A DNA stretch of 64,000 bases from Coriobacteriaceae bacterium (GTDB lineage Bacteria; Actinomycetota; Coriobacteriia; Coriobacteriales; Coriobacteriaceae): contig CADFMD010000001.1 in the NCBI GenBank assembly GCA_902835305.1, forward strand, positions 1-64,000, written 5' to 3'. A program made the translations under genes and the position numbers. This document shows, piece by piece, positions 42,228 to 48,848 of this stretch. The notes beneath the pieces were generated by a model. The model was not told the DNA's origin. It saw only the letters and a program-made list of their open reading frames with translations, and made no database searches. Position 1 is the stretch's first letter; each line of letters opens with the position of its first letter.

Positions 42228-44573
42228 ATGGAAACGCTTGAGCGCAACGAGTGGGCAGACGTTGCCCAACTGGTCGAGATCACGAGCGATGCTGTCATCA
42301 TTTGTGAGCTCGACGGAACCATCCTTCATGTGAATAATCGTTTGCTCGATCTGATGTGCGAGGAGCGCGCTGACGTCATCAACGGTGATGTCAAGGACGT
42401 TCTGTACTCGTCTGCCTTTGAGCGCGCGACCGAACATCGTCTGCCGTTTGAGACCGATGGCTGCGAGAGCGAGCTGATGCTCAAGCTGAGCGACGGGTCC
42501 TTTATTCCCGTCTTGGTTCGCGCAGGTTCCGTTACGCCTCCGCGTATCTTTGGACGCCGCGCGCCGCGCGTCCTGGTGGCGCTTCACAGCATCGAAGAGC
42601 AGTATTCCCACGATCGTCAGCTCAAACGTGCGCTATCGGAGCTTAGGGTGGCGAATAAACGCCTTTCGGGTACCCTTTCGGTCATTATGAGTACCGTGGG
42701 CTCCGATGAGCTCCCCAGCTTGCTCGATACCGTTTTGAATCGGCTCGTCGGAACGCTCGATGCCTCTGGAGCTGCGATTTATTTTTCTGAGAGCGGCGGT
42801 TTTAAGCTCCGCGGTGTTTCCAAGGAGCTGCATGATAGCTACCTTCCCGAATTTATGCCGTACGGCGCGGGCATTCCGACCTACGTGCTTCGTGAGTCGC
42901 GTGCCTGTCGTCTGTCGATCCAGCAGGACCTTGAGGGCGACCGGGTTGCTTCGGGTATGTTCATTGATTTGGACAATCGTTCCAAACACTTGCTGCGCGT
43001 GCAGGATATGCCTCCGTATCGCAGTGAGATCTGTCTTCCCGTGTTTTACGGCACGCAGGCGCTCGGTGTGTTGGAGGTCGGTTGGAAACGTCCACAGGCG
43101 CCACTTGCCTATGACCTTAACGTGCTCGAGGTCATCTGCGATTACCTGTCTATTCAGATGGTCGGCATGGCGTCGAGCTTACGTTCGCGCCGCACGGCAG
43201 AACTTGGTCGTTCGCTCAACGTGCTGCGCGATGAGCTTTTTACCTATCTTGATGATCCCGTCGTCGCTTCGCGCGCGGTATCGTCGGAAATTTGCGCCGT
43301 GCTCAACTGTCATTTTTGCCCCGTGGAGTATGATGCGGGTCTCGAAACCTATGTCATCGATTTTGAGGGCGGCAGTCGCGTAGCGTTGCCGGGCGATCCG
43401 GAGTCGCTCTTCTTTTCTGTCACGACGCCGGCAGCGCGCCTGGGATCAGCTTCCGATGGGTTCGAGACGTCGGTGCTGGGCGGGACGAGCGCTGACGATC
43501 TCAAGCACGTGCGCCTAACGCGCGTGGATGAATCCACGCCTATGGGTGCATGGCTGAGAGCCCACGGCCTGCCGTGTCAGGGACTGTATGTCGACTCCGG
43601 TATCGAGGCGGGGCGCTATCGCTCGGAGGCGGATGACAAGCGAAACAACGATGCGATCGTTCACGCTGATGTCGCAAAGGGGCCGACAACGCGCGCCTTG
43701 CTGCTCCGTGATGGCAGCCAGGAACCAATCGACGACCTTGAATACGACTACATGGTGCATTTTGCTCACGATTTTGAGCTGATCTATGAGGGTGAGTCTC
43801 AAAAGCGCGAGGAGCGTCATATCGCTCAGACGCTTCAGATCGGCATGAGAAATTCGCTTGGTGACGTTCCGGGAATCGCCGCCGATTCGGTGTATCTATC
43901 GGCAACGAATTCGGCGCTGGTCGGCGGTGACTTCTATACGCTTGTTCGTCTTCCCGATGATTGCGCCGTTATGATTTTGGGAGATGTGTCCGGCAAGGGA
44001 ATCGAGGCGGCGTCGATGTCGGCGCTCGTCAAGACGGCGCTGACGGCCTATGCCTGGGAGGGTGCGGGGCCTGCCCGCATGGCTCGCTCGCTCAATAGCA
44101 TGCTCATGGGCTTTTCGAGAGTCGAGACGTTTGTGACGGCGTTTATCGCCAAGATCGATCTTAAGGCGGGTCGCGCTACCTATTGCTCTGCGGGACATCC
44201 TCCCACTATGGTCATTCGGCCGTCGTCGACGCCGCTTGGTGGCGGCGAGACCTGCGGGGGAGAAGTGGAGCTCCTTGGGTGTCAATCGGGCGTGATCGGT
44301 GCCTTTGAGAGCATGGTGTACGAGACGGGCGTCTTTACGTTCGCTCCTGGTGACATGCTCTTTATGTATACCGACGGAACGATCGAAGCGCGCGATCGCT
44401 CTGGTGCTTTCTTTGGCGAGCAACGCCTTCGCGATCTTTTGCTCTCTGTTTCGGGTGAGGGCGTATCGGGAATCTGCGGTAAGGTCTTGAGCGAGCTTGA
44501 CCGCTTTACCGAGTCGGCGCTGGACGATGATATCGCGTTGGTTTCCCTTGAGTTTTTACGGGGCCGATCGTAG
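42228..44573 (+). CDS. PAS/GAF-sensor PP2C (SpoIIE/RsbU-type) serine phosphatase
   Basis: A 781-residue cytoplasmic signalling phosphatase. The N-terminus resembles a PAS domain (about residues 10-110, SDAVIICELDGTILHVNNRLLDLM). A GAF-like domain follows (about 150-310), then a region of unclear fold. The C-terminal PP2C/SpoIIE domain (about 550-780) has ALVGGDFYTLVRL, ILGDVSGKGIEAASMSALVK, MYTDGTIEARD and DDDIALVSLEF, which supply the metal-binding Asp residues. Such enzymes dephosphorylate the serine of a STAS anti-anti-sigma domain, and the next gene encodes one. ATG 42228 has GGTGAGG 6 nt before it; a GTG 12 nt upstream is less likely. There are no transmembrane segments, so the signal should be intracellular. 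Confidence 0.88.
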   Translation: METLERNEWADVAQLVEITSDAVIICELDGTILHVNNRLLDLMCEERADVINGDVKDVLYSSAFERATEHRLPFETDGCESELMLKLSDGSFIPVLVRAGSVTPPRIFGRRAPRVLVALHSIEEQYSHDRQLKRALSELRVANKRLSGTLSVIMSTVGSDELPSLLDTVLNRLVGTLDASGAAIYFSESGGFKLRGVSKELHDSYLPEFMPYGAGIPTYVLRESRACRLSIQQDLEGDRVASGMFIDLDNRSKHLLRVQDMPPYRSEICLPVFYGTQALGVLEVGWKRPQAPLAYDLNVLEVICDYLSIQMVGMASSLRSRRTAELGRSLNVLRDELFTYLDDPVVASRAVSSEICAVLNCHFCPVEYDAGLETYVIDFEGGSRVALPGDPESLFFSVTTPAARLGSASDGFETSVLGGTSADDLKHVRLTRVDESTPMGAWLRAHGLPCQGLYVDSGIEAGRYRSEADDKRNNDAIVHADVAKGPTTRALLLRDGSQEPIDDLEYDYMVHFAHDFELIYEGESQKREERHIAQTLQIGMRNSLGDVPGIAADSVYLSATNSALVGGDFYTLVRLPDDCAVMILGDVSGKGIEAASMSALVKTALTAYAWEGAGPARMARSLNSMLMGFSRVETFVTAFIAKIDLKAGRATYCSAGHPPTMVIRPSSTPLGGGETCGGEVELLGCQSGVIGAFESMVYETGVFTFAPGDMLFMYTDGTIEARDRSGAFFGEQRLRDLLLSVSGEGVSGICGKVLSELDRFTESALDDDIALVSLEFLRGRS

Positions 44574-44654
44574 GCTGCGACGCTTGAGGGGCGAAACCTA
44601 CACGGTTGTAGATATGTGTGCATCGAGCGAGCTCTTTTGGGGAACCATGGTCGT

Positions 44655-45401
44655 ATGAATGAGTGGAATGACATAGCGGTTTTGACGCCACCGGGTGATG
44701 TCGACATCGCCTCGGTGCCCGCGCTGCGCCGACGGTTGGATAATTTGATCGACCGGGGCGTGCGCCGCGTTGTCATCAATTGCCACGCCGTGGGCTTTAT
44801 CGACTCGACGGGTTTGGCGTTTTTGCTTACACGCGCCAGAGAGCTCATGAGGCGAGAGGGCCTGCTTTCGCTCGTTAACGCCTCCGATGAGGTCATTCGC
44901 TTTTTGGAGATTGCCCGACTTGTCGACATCCTCCATGTTGCGGGCTTCGCTCGGGAGTCGATTCCTGCCATTCCGGTGGGGGAATTGCCTCGCTGGAGCA
45001 AGAGTGTCGAGGTGCGCCAGGGTATCGAGAACCTTCCATACTATCGTCATCGTATTGCCGAGCTACTCGAATCGCTTCCCCTGAGGCGTGATGAGCGCTA
45101 TGACGTCGCATTGGCATCGGGCGAGGCGCTGGGCAACGCGTATGACCATGCGGGTGGTATCGGATGCATCCTGACGGTTCAGGCCTATGGCGATCGTGTC
45201 GTGATTGAGGTTGTCGACCGTGGGGCGGGCTATTCGATCGACGGGTCGAGTGAACCGGTTACGACTGAGGAACGCGGGCGTGGAATCAAGCTCATGCGCA
45301 TGTTGGTCGACAACGTGGAGGTTACCCGTCGTACTGATGGTGCCGGTACGCGCGTTCGGATGGTAAAGCTGTTTAGCGGAACGTTGGAATCGTGCGCCTA
45401 G
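44655..45401 (+). CDS. STAS-HATPase fusion (anti-anti-sigma plus RsbW-like kinase in one protein)
   Basis: A 248-residue protein that joins two partners normally encoded separately. Residues 1-110 form a STAS domain with the phosphorylation motif GFIDSTGLAF (Ser51). Residues about 125-240 form an RsbW-type GHKL kinase with the N-box SGEALGNAYDHA (Glu157, Asn161), G1 DRGAGYS and G2 RGRGIKLMRMLVD. The upstream gene encodes the matching PP2C phosphatase. ATG 44655 is chosen for domain fit, with GGGGAA upstream at a rather long distance; a GTG start at 44616 would add 13 residues. No sigma-factor gene is adjacent, so the output target is unknown. Confidence 0.82.
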   Translation: MNEWNDIAVLTPPGDVDIASVPALRRRLDNLIDRGVRRVVINCHAVGFIDSTGLAFLLTRARELMRREGLLSLVNASDEVIRFLEIARLVDILHVAGFARESIPAIPVGELPRWSKSVEVRQGIENLPYYRHRIAELLESLPLRRDERYDVALASGEALGNAYDHAGGIGCILTVQAYGDRVVIEVVDRGAGYSIDGSSEPVTTEERGRGIKLMRMLVDNVEVTRRTDGAGTRVRMVKLFSGTLESCA

Positions 45402-45446
45402 TAAATCGTTTTGGCATGTTTATCTGCCAAGAGCATGTGGCGAACA

Positions 45447-45494
45447 ACTTTTTTGAAAAAAGTACTTGCGTCTTTTGGGTAACTCGCGTAAATT
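45447..45494 (+). promoter_or_regulatory. tRNA-Gly/Cys promoter with upstream A/T palindrome
   Basis: The 17-bp palindrome ACTTTTTTGAAAAAAGT (45447-45463) is identical to that before tRNA-Leu. It is followed by -35 TTGCGT (45466-45471), a 17-bp spacer and -10 TAAATT (45489-45494). Transcription would begin only a few bases before the tRNA. Confidence 0.8.
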
Positions 45495-45506
45495 AATAAC
45501 CCGCAA

Positions 45507-45582
45507 GCGGACATGGCTCAGTTGGTAGAGCACAACCTTGCCAAGGTTGGGGTCGCGGGTTCGAGCCCCGTTGTCCGCTCCA
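45507..45582 (+). tRNA. tRNA-Gly (anticodon GCC), copy 1
   Basis: 76 nt with acceptor stem GCGGACA/TGTCCGC, anticodon loop TTGCCAA, T-loop TTCGAGC and encoded CCA. Two further copies at 45734 and 48016 are identical base for base. Confidence 0.97.
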
Positions 45583-45592
45583 TTGCATTTCC

Positions 45593-45616
45593 GGACCGTC
45601 TCAAGCGGTCCTTTTT
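45593..45616 (+). terminator. Terminator-like hairpin between tRNA-Gly copy 1 and tRNA-Cys
   Basis: GGACCG/CGGTCC stem with a 7-nt loop and TTTTT. Its T-tract ends one base before the mature 5' end of tRNA-Cys, so tRNA-Cys is probably reached by readthrough, or the hairpin acts in processing. Confidence 0.75.
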
Positions 45617-45617
45617 C

Positions 45618-45691
45618 GGCGAAGTGGCCAAGTGGTAAGGCAGAGGCCTGCAAAGCCTTTACCCCCGGTTCGAATCCGGGCTTCGCCTCCA
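45618..45691 (+). tRNA. tRNA-Cys (anticodon GCA)
   Basis: 74 nt with acceptor stem GGCGAAG/CTTCGCC, anticodon loop CTGCAAA, T-arm CCGGTTCGAATCCGG and encoded CCA. It lies between two identical tRNA-Gly genes. Confidence 0.97.
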
Positions 45692-45733
45692 GGCAACATC
45701 CGGGCGCTCCGGCGCACGTTTTGTTTTACATAT

Positions 45734-45809
45734 GCGGACATGGCTCAGTTGGTAGAGCACAACCTTGCCAAGGTTGGGGTCGCGGGTTCGAGCCCCGTTG
45801 TCCGCTCCA
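45734..45809 (+). tRNA. tRNA-Gly (anticodon GCC), copy 2
   Basis: Identical to copy 1 over all 76 nt. The 42-bp spacer after tRNA-Cys holds a small GCGC-TCCG-GCGC stem and a T-rich stretch but no convincing promoter, so it is probably read from the copy 1 promoter. Confidence 0.97.
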
Positions 45810-45817
45810 ACTATCTT

Positions 45818-45844
45818 ACGCGGTTCTAACGAACCGCGTTTTTT
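45818..45844 (+). terminator. Terminator of the tRNA-Gly-Cys-Gly cluster
   Basis: ACGCGGTT/GAACCGCG(T) stem with a 5-nt loop followed by TTTTT. Confidence 0.9.
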
Positions 45845-45855
45845 GTTGACGCTGC

Positions 45856-45955
45856 GCGGGCCCCGGGCACCCCATCTTGCCCCTCAATCGTCGGTCGCGT
45901 ACATAAAGTACGCTTCCCTCCTCTTTCGCGGCAACCTGGGGCACCCGGAGCCCGC
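45856..45955 (-). repeat. Large intergenic inverted repeat, family A, copy 2 (inverted orientation)
   Basis: Outer arms of 26-28 nt (45856-45883 and 45928-45955) pair with about five mismatches. The core (45884-45927), read on the minus strand, has GAAAGAGGAGGGAA, the hairpin GCGTAC-N5-GTACGC, then GACCGACGATTGA. This nearly matches the core of the copy at 27198-27295, while the arms are unrelated in sequence. It lies between the tRNA terminator and the alpha-glucosidase gene; the rest of 45956-46140 shows nothing recognisable. Confidence 0.75.
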
Positions 45956-46140
45956 TCGCTGTCGTGGCCGGGGAGTAAGTCTTCCGTTCTTTTCACTAAT
46001 CGATCGATTCGTCCCAGGAGGCTCGAACCCGAGAGGGAGCGTTTTGGGGCGTGGCTGTGGCGTTGTTTGCCGCGAATGTCCGCTTTGGGCGTATCATCGT
46101 GGGCATCTCGCAAAACCTCGTTGCAAGGGAGACTCATCCC

Positions 46141-47874
46141 ATGGCTACAGAAAAGTCCTCGTCGCGCCCATGGATGTCCGATGCCGCGATCTATCAGATC
46201 TACCCGCGCTCGTTTAAGGACTCGACTGGTTCGGGTTTGGGCGATATCGCGGGCATTACCCAGCAGATGGACTATCTTGAGCGGCTGGGTATCGAGGCCA
46301 TCTGGCTGAGCCCGTTTTACCCATCGCCTCTTGTCGATGGCGGCTATGATGTGGCGGACTACTGCGATGTCGACCAACGTCTCGGCTCGCTTGACGACTT
46401 CGATGACATGATCGCCGCGGCTCACACGCGCGGCATCAAGGTCATCGTCGACATCGTGCCCAACCATTCGTCCAACCAGCACCCCTGGTTCAAAGCCGCT
46501 CTTGCCGCCGGCCCCGGATCGCCCGAGCGCGCCCGCTATATCTTCCGCGATGGTCGCGGCGAGCATGGCGAGCTGCCTCCCACCAATTGGAATGCCAACT
46601 TTGGCGGCCCCGCCTGGACGCGTGTTGCGGACGGTCAGTGGTATCTGCACATGTTTACGCCCGAGCAGCCGGACTTTGACTGGTCATGCCCCGAGGTTCG
46701 CGCGTTCTTTTGCGATGTTCTGGCGTTTTGGAGCGATCGAGGCGTCGATGGCTTTCGCATTGATGTGGCACACGGTCTCGCCAAGGATCTCGACCGCGAT
46801 GATCTCGACCAGTGGCATCTCGCCGAGGGCGATGACATGGTTGACGACGGCACCCATCCGCTGTGGGATCGCAACGAGGTTCACGAGATCTATCGCGAGT
46901 GGCGCCGCGTGTTCGACCGCTATAATCCGCCACGCAGCGCCGTTGCCGAGGCGTGGGTGCTGCCCGAGCGCCAGTATCTCTACGCGCGTCCCAGCGAGCT
47001 TGGCCAGACATTCAACTTTGAGTTTGCCAAGGCCACTTGGACCTATGATGACATGCACGCTGCAATCGAGGAGGGCTTGAAGGCGGCTATCGAATCCAAT
47101 TCTGCCTCGACCTGGGTACTCTCCAACCATGACGTGCCGCGCGTGGCGACGCGCTATGCCCTGCCGCAAATCAAGGCGACGCGCTACCACCAGATTGCGC
47201 TCGACTGGCTCTTACGCGACGGGTCGTCTTATGACGAGGACCGTGAACTCGGCGAGCGCCGCGCGCGGGCGGCCCTTTTGCTCGAGCTGGCGCTTCCGGG
47301 CTCGGCATACGTGTATCAGGGTGAGGAGCTCGGCCTTTTTGAGGTGGCTGACATTCCGTGGGCTGCACTCGAAGATCCTACTGCGACCAATACGCGCGGA
47401 CCGAAGCGCGAGAAGGGGCGCGACGGCTGTCGTGTGCCCCTGCCGTGGGTGGCGGCGGACGATCCCGCGCAGGGCGGATCGTTTGGGTTTTCGCCGGCAG
47501 ACGCCGATGCGGCGCCTCATCTGCCGCAGCCTGCATGGTTCTCCTATTATGCTGCCGATAGGGAAGAAGCGGACCCGACATCGATGCTTGCGCTCTATCG
47601 TGACGCCCTCTGGCTGCGGCGCAAGCTGCGCGGGTGCGCCAACGATCTTGCGTGGCTCGATCTTGACGGGCGCACCGGCCTTGCGGATGGTGCCGAGGGC
47701 GCTGAGGGCGGCGTCATCGCCTATCGCCGCGACAACGGCTGGGCGTGTGTGACGAACTTCGGTGCAGCGCCCGTGGAGCTGCCTGCGGGCAGGGTCCTGC
47801 TCGCCTCATCACCGCTTGCAGACGGTAAGCTCGCGCAGGACAGCTCTGCCTGGATCATGCTCGGTGAGATGTAG
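46141..47874 (+). CDS. GH13 alpha-glucosidase (oligo-1,6-glucosidase/maltase type)
   Basis: Intracellular glycoside hydrolase of family 13, 577 residues, no signal peptide. It opens with AIYQIYPRSFKDSTGSGLGD. The catalytic nucleophile is Asp208 (GFRIDVAHG), the acid/base Glu270 (AVAEAWV) and the transition-state stabiliser Asp331 (LSNHDVPR). The length and the HDVPR signature suit exo-acting alpha-glucosidases that release glucose from maltose, isomaltose or short malto-oligosaccharides. The exact linkage cannot be decided. ATG 46141 follows AGGGAG. It stands alone between tRNA clusters, without transporter or regulator genes nearby. Confidence 0.9.
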   Translation: MATEKSSSRPWMSDAAIYQIYPRSFKDSTGSGLGDIAGITQQMDYLERLGIEAIWLSPFYPSPLVDGGYDVADYCDVDQRLGSLDDFDDMIAAAHTRGIKVIVDIVPNHSSNQHPWFKAALAAGPGSPERARYIFRDGRGEHGELPPTNWNANFGGPAWTRVADGQWYLHMFTPEQPDFDWSCPEVRAFFCDVLAFWSDRGVDGFRIDVAHGLAKDLDRDDLDQWHLAEGDDMVDDGTHPLWDRNEVHEIYREWRRVFDRYNPPRSAVAEAWVLPERQYLYARPSELGQTFNFEFAKATWTYDDMHAAIEEGLKAAIESNSASTWVLSNHDVPRVATRYALPQIKATRYHQIALDWLLRDGSSYDEDRELGERRARAALLLELALPGSAYVYQGEELGLFEVADIPWAALEDPTATNTRGPKREKGRDGCRVPLPWVAADDPAQGGSFGFSPADADAAPHLPQPAWFSYYAADREEADPTSMLALYRDALWLRRKLRGCANDLAWLDLDGRTGLADGAEGAEGGVIAYRRDNGWACVTNFGAAPVELPAGRVLLASSPLADGKLAQDSSAWIMLGEM

Positions 47875-47956
47875 GGGTCTCTTGCGGCGAGCTTGCGTTT
47901 GCCTGCGCCTTCCGCGGCGGCTGATGTCTTCGCGAGGTTCGCGAGGGCGTCGCAAA

Positions 47957-48003
47957 ACTTTTCAAAAAAAGTTCTTGCATTTGGGTGGATCATCCCGTAT
48001 ATT
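47957..48003 (+). promoter_or_regulatory. tRNA-Gly/Val promoter with upstream A/T palindrome variant
   Basis: ACTTTTCAAAAAAAGT (47957-47972), 2 bp, -35 TTGCAT (47975-47980), 17-bp spacer, -10 TATATT (47998-48003). The layout is the same as for the other two tRNA promoters; the palindrome is one base shorter and less symmetric. Confidence 0.8.
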
Positions 48004-48015
48004 AAATCCTCGCAG

Positions 48016-48091
48016 GCGGACATGGCTCAGTTGGTAGAGCACAACCTTGCCAAGGTTGGGGTCGCGGGTTCGAGCCCCGTTGTCCGCTCCA
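48016..48091 (+). tRNA. tRNA-Gly (anticodon GCC), copy 3
   Basis: Identical to copies 1 and 2 over 76 nt, including the encoded CCA. It is followed 3 bp later by tRNA-Val and probably shares its transcript. Confidence 0.97.
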
Positions 48092-48094
48092 TTT

Positions 48095-48169
48095 GGGCGT
48101 TTAGCTCAGGGGGAGAGCGCTTCCCTGACACGGAAGAGGTCAGAAGTTCAAATCTTCTAACGCCCACCA
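48095..48169 (+). tRNA. tRNA-Val (anticodon GAC)
   Basis: 75 nt with acceptor stem GGGCGTT/AACGCCC, anticodon loop CTGACAC and T-arm AGAAGTTCAAATCTTCT, with an encoded CCA. Confidence 0.97.
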
Positions 48170-48178
48170 AATGTTCGC

Positions 48179-48212
48179 AGCTCAGAGGCATCGCCTCTGG
48201 GCTGTTTTGTTT
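48179..48212 (+). terminator. Terminator of tRNA-Gly-Val
   Basis: AGCTCAGAGGC/GCCTCTGGGCT stem with a 3-nt loop, followed by GTTTTGTTTT. Confidence 0.88.
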
Positions 48213-48248
48213 TGGTCGCCAAATGGGTCGCCAAATACGTCACCAAAT
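48213..48248 (+). repeat. Three tandem 12-bp degenerate repeats downstream of tRNA-Val
   Basis: TGGTCGCCAAAT, GGGTCGCCAAAT and ACGTCACCAAAT stand head to tail. Their shared (G/C)CCAAAT end resembles the 3' end of tRNA-Val (CCCACCAAATG). They may be scars of attachment sites, but no integrase gene is present. Confidence 0.5.
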
Positions 48249-48562
48249 TTCGAGTTTTTGATCTTCCGGGATGCTTCTCAGTAGTCATCCGAGGAAACTC
48301 TCGTCTTCTCCGTTTGCATACACATATCTTTCAAGGATTCGTGCCGCGGTTGCATGAGGCTCGGCAAGGCACGACCGCAACATGTTGGTCAAGCATAATC
48401 TTTTGGATTCTTTTGGCGTGAGCGGCTTGGTTTTGGTAGGATTTGTCAGCGGCTTGACTAAGGGGGTTTTATAACTGCCATGCAGGTAGCCGTGTTGGTA
48501 ACGTTTTACCGACTTGTCAAATACCCCTCATTTTTAATGCGTCTGCAAAATGACTAATTGCT
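48249..48562. other. Gene-free stretch before the nrdD promoter
   Basis: No convincing gene. Short open frames here have no ribosome-binding site and no recognisable motif. GGTAACGTTTTACC (48497-48510), a 14-bp dyad, is the only notable site; its CGTTTT core resembles the palindromes before gap and the sialic-acid operon. The stretch is less G+C-rich than the flanking genes. Confidence 0.4.
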
Positions 48563-48575
48563 TTGACCTGCTGAA

Positions 48576-48623
48576 ACACTATATGTTGTGTTTGACCTAA
48601 AAAAAGAATACAGGATATAGATG
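48576..48623 (+). promoter_or_regulatory. nrdD promoter with tandem NrdR boxes
   Basis: Box 1 ACACTATATGTTGTGT (48576-48591) matches the NrdR consensus ACACWATATATWGTGT at 15 of 16 positions. Box 2 ATACAGGATATAGATG (48608-48623) matches more weakly. The centres are 32 bp apart, the usual three helical turns. A promoter, TTGACC (48592-48597) and TATAGA (48616-48621), fits between and across the boxes, so NrdR binding would block RNA polymerase. The leader to the nrdD start is over 200 nt and shows no riboswitch that I recognise. Confidence 0.8.
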
Positions 48624-48848
48624 CCTCTTTGTCGTATGATAGATGGCGGACAGAGAACGAAGACCTTAACTGCCTCTTTTGAACGTGTCCTTGAGCCGCT
48701 TGATCGGCTCTTGGGAATGTCCGCATGGAGGCTTATGGTTTATCGAGAACACAGATTGCGCGACGGCGCCGCAAGACGGGGACAAGCCCTGCCGGGCATC
48801 GTTTGGCTCTGAAACGCAATGAGACTACGACGCGAAAGAGGCAAGAGG

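Noticed and set aside
48212..48421. A 69-codon frame after tRNA-Val.
   Set aside because: It starts within the 12-mer repeats, has no ribosome-binding site and shows no family motif. It may be a chance frame in a non-coding scar.
48624..48848. A cobalamin or other riboswitch in the long nrdD leader.
   Set aside because: No B12-box-like sequence or other conserved aptamer core was found. The NrdR boxes explain regulation without one.
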